This document shows positions 55,513 through 64,000 of a DNA stretch of 64,000 nt, in pieces (the stretch's first letter is position 1; each line of letters starts with the position of its first letter). The stretch is taken from positions 2,728,001 through 2,792,000 of the forward strand of contig JASJZC010000002.1 of assembly GCA_037178855.1 (NCBI GenBank), given 5' to 3'. A program made the translations under genes and the position numbers. The stretch is from Oscheius sp. JU75 (taxonomy: Eukaryota > Nematoda > Chromadorea > Rhabditida > Rhabditidae). The notes beneath the pieces were generated by a model that was given only the letters and a program-made list of their open reading frames with translations, had not been told where the DNA came from and ran no database searches.

Positions 55513-57066
55513 TTTTGGACCCGAAGTACTGCAACAACAATCTGTCAGTCGGGCACAGAAGAGACTAATTTCCAGAGCGAGAGCAATTAGTTGTTATGCA
55601 ACAAACTTTGTAGTTGGAAACTTTGGAGAGCTTTTCGGTTGTTTTTCAACAAAAGGAGCAATAAACTTTTGCTAATTCGAACTCAGCGTGAAGTGTCTAG
55701 GCTTTGCAACTGAAGCTATAAGAAGGTTTCAAGTTGGATTGACAAGACACTTAGACAGCCTCGCATTAGAGAAAACAAAAAAAGGCTTTATCAATCCCTG
55801 AATACAAGTTATGTACTTCAACAAGTCTTCACTGTGAACCTTGCCACTTTCGCAACACTTTTTGGTTATAGTTGTATTTTTCAGCTTAGCGATGTACTGA
55901 AAAGTTGTAGCTCTTGACCTGCTCTACAGCTTTACAGGACACTGTCACACCCAAAAATTGATGCTTGAATCCGAAGAAAAATTGGCTGAAAAGTCGATGG
56001 CCGAGTTCAAAAAGTGAAAGAAGCGACTATGAAGCGACACGGTAAAGAACGCGCATTTCTCATTTGAACTACTGACAAATCGATAAAAAAGCGGCTGCTC
56101 AAGAATGTAAATCAAATAGTTCCCCATTCAGCGCAATACTTCTGGTTTTCCCTTCAAAAATTCATCAAATAGAAAGAAAATGGGGGCTATCAGTTGGCTC
56201 AAACAGTCTGAGAGAGGGAAAGACAGCAGTTGGCAAAGGGGCAGAGTGGTCTGATGTCTCTCCGAGAGGGGAGACTCCTGTCATCGAAGCGCAAGAGAGC
56301 GCACGTGGCCCCATCTATCAATAGAAGCAGGCAAAATGGTTCTGAGAAAACGGGCTCATTTCTTGAGAAGTTTTGAAAATGAAAGTTTTAATCTGGAGAG
56401 ACAAGGAAGTTAATCTAAAATGACCATTTAGCAAGGTTTCATGCCACAATTTTACCCGGATTGTAAACAGAGACAGAGAAAGCTCTATAAAATGAGCTGA
56501 AATAGAGCAGAACGAGTTCATATAGTTAATCATTTTTCCTGCAAAAGTCAAGAGACGACCAACTTTTATCAGTTGACTACCAAACTGTCTCTCTTATCAG
56601 TAGACCCCAAAAAGAAGGGCAGAAAGATTGGGTCTGAATCGTGACTTTTAAACTTGGAAAAGGTTCAGAACTTGAGAGAGTCTCTTGAGGGCAGCTCAAG
56701 AGCGAAAGAGACAGTTGAGACCAGAAAACGCGGACTCCAACGTGAGCGCAGAGAGTGTAACAAATGTCCATCCAATAGCAGTGGTCTTTTAGTTCAAGTT
56801 GGAGGATAGACGACAGCTGTCTTCTGGATGGGGTTGAGACACGGAAAAAAGGGAGAGAGAATGTTGCTTGAGACAGGGACAGTAGTCTACTGTGATGTTC
56901 TGGTAGAAATCCATCAAGCGTCCAGTAATTGCTCTGATAACCAAACCTCAACAAACTTTGACGTTTTGTTTTGTAAAAAGTTCCTACAAGAAATACATAA
57001 TTGTCGAAGGTTTTGCTTTCAGCACACTAGAAGTTTGTCCGCCCCAGCTGCTTTTCTCTCGTCCAA
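55513..57066. other. intergenic
   Basis: About 1.5 kb shared upstream of two divergent genes. No supported gene. A short tract at 56225-56285 looks faintly tRNA-Leu/Ser-like (AGAGTGGTCTGA) but lacks a B box. Confidence 0.5.
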
Positions 57067-58169
57067 ATGCCGTCCGAAAGGGACGAGATGATGGTGGATT
57101 TGCCGTTGCCGCTGCAGGATGCTATTCGAAGCACCAAAGCCACTTTCGACGTGCTGGAACTACTGGGCAAGGGCAGTTTTGGAGCCGTCTACCGAGTCAG
57201 AAGACACAGTGATCAGAAGGAGCTAGCTCTGAAGTGCGAGTCGGCTCGATGCAAGAAGCAGATTCTCAAACACGAGGTCAGGGTTCTGATAGCTGCCATG
57301 AAGGTCAACTCGCCGCACATGCTGCAGTTCGAGGATCGAGGCAAGGTTCGCGATCGCTTCGTCTACATCATCATGCGTCTCGTTGGGAAGAATCTCTGGG
57401 ACTTGAGGGCGGAGCAGGCCGACAGGAAGTTCTCAGTCAGCACGGCTATGAAGGCTGGAGAACAGACGCTGGCCGGCATACGGGATCTTCATCGGGCCGG
57501 ATATCTGCATCGGGACATCAAGGTAAGTCTACTGGTGAGACAGAGAGACAAAGCGACAGACAGAAAAAGAGACAGTAGATCATAACGCCAACTGAAGCCT
57601 TTCAGCCTCCAAACTTTGCAATCGGCCGGGAAACGGACAACAACTTGCACACCGTCTACCTACTGGACTTTGGCCTGTGTCGTCATTTCCGTACCGACGT
57701 GAAGGATCTTCGAATGCCGAGGGAGAGAGCTGCCTTCCGTGGGACAACACGCTACGCCAGTCTCGGGAGTCTGGAACTGAAGGAGCAGTGTCGCAAGGAC
57801 GACGTCGAGGCCTGGTGGTACATGCTTGTCGAGTTTATGATCGGCAATCTGCCATGGAAACATTGCAAGGGATCCGAGAGAGACGCTGTCAAGAACTTCA
57901 AAGTGCAGCTGCGACAGGAGAAGAACTTGGCCAAGGTGCTTGTGAACACGCCGGAGAAGCAACTGCGAGAGATCTTCTACTACGTGGACACGCTCGAGTA
58001 CGCCTCCATTCCCGACTACGACTACATCTACAAGCAGCTCCAGGTGGCTTGTCAGTCGCAGAACATCTCAGAGCTGGAGCCACTGTGCTGGGATCCGCTG
58101 AACCCGTACAAGGGACCGAAATGGGTCACTGGTTTGGACTTCAATCCGAGAGGAGAAGCCGAGCCATAG
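57067..58169 (+). CDS. TTBK/CK1-superfamily protein kinase
   Basis: Ser/Thr kinase of the nematode-expanded tau-tubulin-kinase-like group, many of which act in the male germline. Visible motifs: glycine loop LLGKGSFGAVYRV, VAIK-type Lys in ELALKCESA, Glu in ILKHEVRVL, IIMRLVGKNLWDLR, catalytic loop YLHRDIKPPNFAIG, DFG in VYLLDFGLCRHF, and RGTTRYASLGSLELKEQCRK followed by DDVEAWWYMLVEFM, the TTBK-type 'SRRDDLW-Y-L-E' equivalent. Residues for ATP and Mg binding are intact, so it should be active. The catalytic loop has PPN where PSN is usual. Only one intron (about 57522-57605), which is few for this window. AATAAA at 58306. Confidence 0.88.
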
Positions 58170-58363
58170 GGAGAAGACAAAGAAGACGACAACGTTGAGA
58201 ACAAGAGATTACACTCTATGTAAATGATTGGAAATGACTCTTGCTCCTTTTTGTTTCCTCAATCTAGTTAGGCACTCCCAGACGCGCATCATTTATTCTC
58301 CCCCGAATAAATATCTCAATAGGACATGACAGTGCTATTTCTTCATTGAACAGGCGAAGCAAT

Positions 58364-58623
58364 CTACTTGCTACCGAAAATGCGGTTGAAGAATCCGGGC
58401 TCAGGAGGAGTCACAAGGTCGGGCTGTCCAGTTGCGGGAGGTCCGCTGGGAGGGAAGGGAGAGCTGCCACGGTGAGGACGAGGAGATCCCTCCTGGGAAC
58501 TGCTGTCACTGTTCTTCTTCTGAAAAAGAGAGATTTACTGTCAGTCTGTCAACTTACATGACCACGATGAGCCTGGGACAGAGTCACCAGAAGGACGAAG
58601 AAGAGAAGGGCAAGGAACCTCAT
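58364..58623 (-). CDS. small secreted Pro/Ser-rich peptide
   Basis: Two exons give 73 residues. The signal peptide MRFLALLFFVLLVTLSQA is followed by HRGH at the intron, then KKNSDSSSQEGSPRPHRGSS and a Pro-rich segment ending PEPGFFNRIFGSK. The intron is canonical (GTAAGT...CAG) and phase is kept. A GATAAAAG TATA-like element lies about 30 nt upstream of the ATG. No family is recognised; the GFFNRIFG-like hydrophobic end could be a bioactive or conserved C-terminal peptide. The gene is convergent with the kinase to its left. Confidence 0.62.
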
Positions 58624-58822
58624 GTTTGAAATGTTCCGGATCACGTCCGGCTTTTATCCAGACTCCGGGTCGGCTTGTCCAGCTGTCCGCCAACCTTTGT
58701 TCCACTCCATGTTTCGAAAACTGTTTGTGCAGTGCGTCAGACAGGAAAATGTTATCGGACGTGGATATATAGCGAGATTCATTTGAAACAGAAAACAACA
58801 ATAACAACGGAAAAAAACCAAG

Positions 58823-61800
58823 CTAGATCAGAATCTGTTCGGCATACTTGGCGATAAAGAGAGCTGCTGTGACGTGGACGTTTAGCGACCTCGTCTGTCC
58901 GAGCTGTTCAATCTCGACGGTTTGATCGACAGCACGAAGAAGCTTTGTTGGAACACCGGCTTTCTCTTCGCCCATCAGAAGGACACACTTCTTCGGAAAT
59001 TGAAGCTTGTGGAAGGGGATACTGTCTGTTGTCTGCTCGGCGGCGATAACTGTGTAGCCTTGGGATCGGAGGTCTTCGAGGTAGGGGAGCAGATTCTCTG
59101 GACGCACCTGAACATGATTAGGTCTGACCGTTCCTTAGTCTCTCTGTCTCCCTATCCCTTCCTATAACTCACCGCGTCAATTTTCTGCCACTTTTCACTG
59201 CTCATACTCAGAGCTTTGAAGCCCTGATCATTGGCCATCAAGAGGTCTGCGATGACTAATTTGTTCACGCCGAAAATTTCCGATGTGCGGCAGAGACCGC
59301 CCAAATTGTTCGGCTTGTCGATCAGGGAAGCAACGACAATCAGACTACAATCATCTTTCTTGACTCTTCCCTTCGTGATGATCTTCTTCTGAAGAGATTC
59401 CGATTGATCGTTTATGGGTTCTTCTTCGGGAATCACATCGATATCTGGTGCACAGCTGGCATTCTTGAGCAAAGCAGCGTAGACCAGAGATGGGGCTTCA
59501 AGGAAGGCGGTATCGGCATTTCGGGAACGGAACCTGGAAAGTTGTTGTTAAGAGAAGAAACAGAGATACTGATACACAGCAAGACAGAGAGACTGTGACA
59601 GTGAGCACCTGATCGTATTCAGTTCTTCGATCAGATTCATCGGGATGGTCTCTTCAACCGGAAGCCCTGTCTTTGTAGGCAGTTCAATCAGAGCAGTCTG
59701 TAGATCTAGATGGTCTCTCATATTCAATTTTGAGAAGTAGAAGTCCTCGACCAGGTTGTCAATGACTCTCCTCGAGTTTCCAGCTGGTTCCGAGTCAAAC
59801 TTCACGAGACTTTCTACATATTTGAACTTTTCCTTAGCCTCGGGATCCAAACTATTGAATATTATCTAAAAACTCAGATTCATCACGAGAAAAATCAGTC
59901 TCACAGTGAGTCCAGCGATGGCGGTACATCTAACAGAAAAGTTTTGGGCCGTCGACCAGGGAAGGATGGCTGTCAGGGTGCTTCCCTTGATTTCCTGCAA
60001 ACAAAAAACATTGCCACCCAGTTCTCAATGTGTACGCTATCTGTCAATCCGAGCAATTATTTATCACCTCCTCGGCGTTTGCTCTAAGAAAACAGTCCTC
60101 CGGGTGTATAAATTGACGAGGGGAAGTGTGAATTATCAACAAACAGAATGATTTCGGCAAAATTGTGAGTTCTCTTATCTCATCCTTGCGTTGCCTGTCT
60201 CTGTGTACATTTTTTTTTAACCAAAGATCCCCTTATTTTCCAGCTTTCTCTTTTTCCTCTTGGCCATCTTCGCCCTCTCCGAAGCCCAGTACTACAACCC
60301 GTACAATGCCTACGGCTATGGCAATGGTCTTGGGTATGGAGGCTACGGTGGTTACGACCCTTACTACAACAGTTACTATGGAGGAGCTGCCGGTGGAGGA
60401 CTCTATAATCCGTACGGATATGGCTACTACGGGAAGAGAGCTGCCGGTTTCAAGGCTTGAACTTTGAATAAAGTGAAAACACCTACGGGGTCTTCGGTGG
60501 CTCGGGAGAGGTGAACCATGATGTTGATCCAGGAGGCGATGCTGCCGATTCTTTGGAAGGCGAGCTGAAAAAAGTTCGGTCACTGTCTCTCTATCTGCTA
60601 ACCTGATGGTCCATTTTGATGAGTCGCACCATGTACTCACGGCTCCTCATACAGAGTCTGACCAGAATCCACTCGACTACCAGCTTGATAGAGTACTGCT
60701 GACAGGGATCCAGAATACAGCTCAGACAGTGCTCGAAGACTGCTCTAATCCAGTCCTGAACTCAACGCTTTGTCAAAACAGTCGTCCCACATACCGTATT
60801 CTCTAGTCCAATGTGCTCCATGATAAAGAGGAGCAGTGAGACGACTCTGGTCTTCTGTCTGTGAGCCAGAGAAAGACCGAAAGACTTGGAGGAACTCTGA
60901 TCTAAGATTGTGGACTCTTGAATGATGGCCGTCGTGAGACTGGCTGCGAAGCAGGAATCACTGGCCGAGCGGTTAGCTGCCACGACGAAAGCCTTGATTC
61001 TGGCACGCTGAACGATCTCGTGAGCTCTGGAATAGAAGATACAACCTCCCCGATCATTAGAACTGCTTAGTAACTGCTAGAGAGTATTTCTGCAGAATTG
61101 CCTAAAGTAATTTTGTATGACGCGCGTGTCTGTCATTACACTGCGTAAAAACATTGGATGACGTGAAATTTGAGGTTTACTCATAATAATGATTCGTGAC
61201 TCTTGCAAAAAGTGCACATCACTTCTTTGACTATTTGTTTCCCGTAGTTTACCGTATTCGCTCTCATACCATCTCACACTTCCAGAAATGCGTTCACTCC
61301 CGTACTCTCTCCGAAGCTGTCGTCTCTACAGTATTCATTCTTCAACGACAGTCTATTCCGTATCCTCTCTGCAAACGGAGTCATTCCCATACTGTCTCCG
61401 AAATTTCAGTATCTCCGTACTACCTCGCTAGATGAGTCGCTCCCATTGGGTCTCCAAACTTTCATCTCGCTGCCACTTTCCGAAAGTACAGTCGAAACCG
61501 TTTTTTTTACGATAAAATTTCTTCCGTACTCTCGCGGAAGTTGGAGTCGCTCCCGTAGTGTCTAGGTAGGTATAGTCTCATTCGTTAGTACTATCCTCGC
61601 CCCACTTTTACTTTCTTTCTCAAAGATTTCAGGTCCAGGAAATAATTTTCATGCTGTACATTGTCTTGCAAAGTTGTAGTCCTTATTCTCCTCTACAACT
61701 TTGCAGAATATTGACGGAAATATAACAACTTGACCTCCGAAAAGCGGTTACGAGTATCGAAACATGTAAAAAGAAAACCAGGACTCACTTTTCGAACTCT

Positions 61801-64000
61801 GAATCCGGCAGGGCATCTGGATACTCTCCGTAAATTCTCGCAAAGGCAGCATTCAGAACTCTGGTGTCTTTCTTCGGAACAGGACCAAACATAGCGATCT
61901 GGAGGACTTCTCTGGCCCAATCTGCGGTCAGCCATTCCTGTGCGGACGACAGAGTATTGGCCAGGATCAGAGCGACGGACTGGCTCAGCTGGGCTGCTGC
62001 GGCGAACTCTTGGAAGAGTTCCTTGCTTCTTTCGATCACAGCAGTTTCTTGCATGAGGCGCTTTTGAAACAGAATTTGGAAGAGTTTTTCGATGGCTGGC
62101 AGACAGTTTTGAGACTTTTTTTCCTCGTTGACAATGGCGGCTGCGGCGTTGACAGCGGACAGAAGGAGGTCGCGGTTCTTGACCTGGAAAATGGACAGTG
62201 ACAGGGACAGTGACAGGAACTTACCGAAGAGAGACGTTCACAGATGATGGTCAAGAGCGCTTCCTTGACTGAATAGGATGAGGCACAGTCCAGGTAATCA
62301 ATACATTCCTGGACATCCTGATCTGCTGATCTTGGGGTGACTTCCAGACCCCTAGAAATAACAGGATTAAATAGATTAGATGCTGGTTTTTACTTGATGT
62401 ACCAGCTGAGACGATTTGCCTGGATCAGGGACTGTAGCGCAGCGAACTCTTTGGTAGTCAGTCCAGTTCTAAAAGTTTTGTTTTTCTGCCTCACTCTCCC
62501 TGTCTCTATGTCAGTTTGCCTACCTGTCACTCTTCGGTGGGGACAGAAAATCCTCTCCTGCCTTCACGTGTCCCAGTAGCGTTTCCTCACTTCGGTAAAA
62601 GAATGCTTTGAAAACCAGCATTGCCGTAGCCACTCTCCTTGTCCCCACAGTCTTCATAATGTCTACATGGAAGATTCTCGTGAGCTCGTCGATGAAGCCG
62701 GGAGCGAATTTCAGGACGAAAGTGAGATACGTCTTTTCCAGAATTTCGAGGTCGACTGTCTGGAAGCAAAAGTGAACGTCCAGTAGTGAGCCCACCTCTT
62801 CCTCAATCTCCTTTTTGATGAAGTCCAGCAGGGGTCTCAAATCTTCCTCTGGGGTTTTCTCCACGTAGATATAATGAGAGATCAGCGCAAGGTAAATTGA
62901 TCTGCCTTGTTCCTCTTCTATCATCTTGTGAAGGGTAGTAAGAACAAAGTCCAGCTCTCCACTCAGTTTTACTCGTTCCCAGAAGATTGAGTAGTAGTCG
63001 CCTTCCTGAAATGATCAAGTCACTGTCAATGTCAGCTAACCTGTGAACTCCAAGTAATCAATTCCTCGATGAACTGATCCGATTCCATCTTCTCACATGT
63101 CTCCTTCCAAAGAGTTTGAACAGTTTCGGCTAATTTCTTGTACAGTTCCGGTGCTCCCGATGAGAAGAATACCGTCAAAGAACCCAACTCAGCCATGTTA
63201 CTCTTGTCCTGAAACACGATGTTTTCGCTAGAGAGTACAGGAGCTTACCCAGATAGTTATCCGAACCATGAAGTCGACGTAAAGGTAGCAGGTGAGGAGG
63301 CGAAGACCCGGAAATTGGATATAGCTGACTCTGTTCAGAACTCGGCGGTAGAGAGGAAAGACATCTGTTCCGGAAAGAATCAACCTTTTCTGGACAGACG
63401 TCAAAGCTTGAGCCACGTGGTAGAAGGAGACTGGGGAGGAGAGTTCAATAACATTGTTAAGAAGAGATCGAATGAAGTTTTCTGGAAACGATGGTGGGTT
63501 GGAGCACTTTATTATCATTTTCAACACTTCTTCGTTTCTGCAGGTCTGTTTTTGTCAATCTGTCCAAAATCTTTTTCTTGCTTGTTAATCCCCTTTCGTC
63601 TGACATGGTCAGTCTCTACCATTCGACCAGTTTTTACCGTGCTAGTATGTCCTGGATATTTTTTCTGTGTCAACGTTGAGACAGAGATACAATTAAACTA
63701 AACCTATCGCTGTCTCCATTTCAAACTGACTCTTTAAGCCTAATGAAGATTTCTGTTTTGAAATTAAAACTTTCAAAAAATGACTCACCTGGCTCTTTTG
63801 AACTCTCTACAATTTCTCTGAAGACCTCTCCTAGAGCCGCGATAAACTCATCCAGATGGTTTCTTTCCAGCAATCTCCAAATAAGATCGTTCCCATTGAT
63901 GGCCGGGAAGACGTACGAGAAGATGAACTGAAATTTCGACAATGGAAGAAGAAAGTAAAGAGCTACCTCTGAATTCTTGGTGAGAATCTTCGGATCACTT
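58823..64000 (-). CDS. TARBP1: TARBP1/Trm3-type SpoU tRNA ribose methyltransferase (5' end outside window)
   Basis: Large protein with a helical-repeat body and a C-terminal SPOUT methyltransferase. The C-terminal domain is unambiguous: CSLIVVASLIDKPNNLGGLC, RTSEIFGVNKLVIADLLM, then VRPENLLPYLEDLRSQGYTV, CVLLMGEEKAGVPTKLLRAV and VEIEQLGQTRSLNVHVTAAL. These are SpoU motifs 1-3 (N of NxGxxxR, GEExxGV, SLNVxxA). In TARBP1/Trm3 this modifies 2'-O-G18 of tRNA. Upstream exons (59890-64000) encode alpha-helical segments such as LTAILPWSTAQNFSVRCTAI, EWLTADWAREVLQIAMFGPV and EILEKTYLTFVLKFAPGFID, assigned to this gene because strand, splice phase and spacing continue. The gene runs off the right edge. 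One intron (about 60003-60487) hosts a complete opposite-strand gene, and another (about 61028-61788) holds a degenerate tandem repeat. Confidence 0.83.
60061..60112 (+). promoter_or_regulatory. GATA site and TATA box of the nested YGG peptide gene
   Basis: TTATCA (a TGATAA GATA site on the other strand) at 60061 is followed by TATAAA at 60107-60112, about 36 nt before the ATG. The nested gene therefore has its own promoter inside the host intron. Confidence 0.6.
60148..60460 (+). CDS. YGG-rich secreted peptide, nested in TARBP1 intron
   Basis: Two exons (60148-60164 and 60244-60460) give 77 residues. The signal peptide is MISAKFFLFFLLAIFALSEA. The mature part is nearly all Tyr, Gly, Asn and Pro (YNAYGYGNGLGYGGYGGYDP, YYNSYYGGAAGGGLYNPYGY), then a dibasic GKR site and a short AAGFKA end. 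This resembles worm NLP/CNC-type YGGY antimicrobial or cuticle-associated peptides induced in epidermis (family knowledge); homology by sequence alone is weak because of the composition. TATA is 36 nt upstream and AATAAA (60467) 7 nt after the stop, so the transcript is compact. It lies antisense within the intron of a methyltransferase gene. Confidence 0.78.
61250..61600. repeat. degenerate tandem repeat in TARBP1 intron
   Basis: A motif of the form GAGTCRYTCCCRTAstGTCTCC followed by GAAA-like sequence recurs at about 61290, 61378, 61435 and 61550, with spacing of 57-115 nt. Confidence 0.5.

Noticed and set aside
56225-56290. tRNA-Leu/Ser-like gene
   Set aside because: Only an A-box-like word is present; no B box, acceptor stem or terminator.
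1-64000. CRISPR arrays, prokaryotic operons, insertion sequences, integrated virus
   Set aside because: No regularly spaced direct repeats, transposase, integrase or viral replication/capsid frames were seen; genes are intron-rich and eukaryotic.

Overview
The window is eukaryotic nuclear DNA, almost certainly from a chromadorean nematode. Introns are short and T-rich with TTTCAG acceptors. Many start codons sit directly behind an acceptor-like TTTTAG or TTTCAG, as expected for spliced-leader trans-splicing. Several products belong to nematode-typical families: CUB-like secreted proteins, an ML-domain secreted protein, a TTBK-type kinase, a YGG-rich secreted peptide and an FMRFamide-type receptor. 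The species cannot be named from the sequence. About 23 protein genes can be supported by splicing conceptual exons. There is no sign of CRISPR, prokaryotic operons, plasmid or phage.

Layout, left to right. 0.1-3.0 kb: a KANSL3-type chromatin subunit (+). 3.7-12 kb: a secreted, probably gut-facing block, with two paralogous CUB-like genes (-), an S28 serine carboxypeptidase (+) between them and a broken CUB-like fragment (+). GATA sites and a TATA box lie upstream of these genes. 12.8-14.6 kb: a sphingosine kinase (-). 14.6-18.9 kb: gene-poor, rich in CTGTC and CT repeats. 18.9-20.4 kb: a peptide-type GPCR (+). 20.8-22.7 kb: a secreted Cys-rich unknown (+) facing a Lys-rich membrane unknown (-). 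23.2-24.4 kb: an MH2-only Smad (+). 24.9-27.4 kb: choline dehydrogenase (+). 28.0-31.2 kb: eIF3d (+).

31.3-52 kb is a dense block of core genes: NDUFB2 and RPF1 (-, operon-like), torsin (-), an ML-domain protein (-), TCERG1 (-), ALG8 and endonuclease V (+, only 11 nt apart), SREK1IP1-like (-) and TAF8 (+). 53-64 kb holds methylmalonate-semialdehyde dehydrogenase (-), a TTBK-like kinase (+), a small secreted peptide (-) and a long TARBP1/Trm3-type RNA methyltransferase (-) that runs off the right edge. One TARBP1 intron contains a complete opposite-strand gene for a YGG-rich secreted peptide.

The genes are mostly independent of one another. Recognisable groupings are the secreted CUB-like/S28 block, the RPF1-NDUFB2 and ALG8-endonuclease V same-strand pairs, and gene expression and RNA factors (TCERG1, TAF8, SREK1IP1, RPF1, eIF3d, TARBP1) spread through the right half. 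Non-coding structure not explained by genes includes three tRNA-like elements, a 25-nt dispersed repeat confined to introns at 32.9-36.3 kb, TGTCTC/GACAGT simple repeats in many introns, a foreign-looking insert in an eIF3d intron, and a degenerate tandem repeat in a TARBP1 intron.
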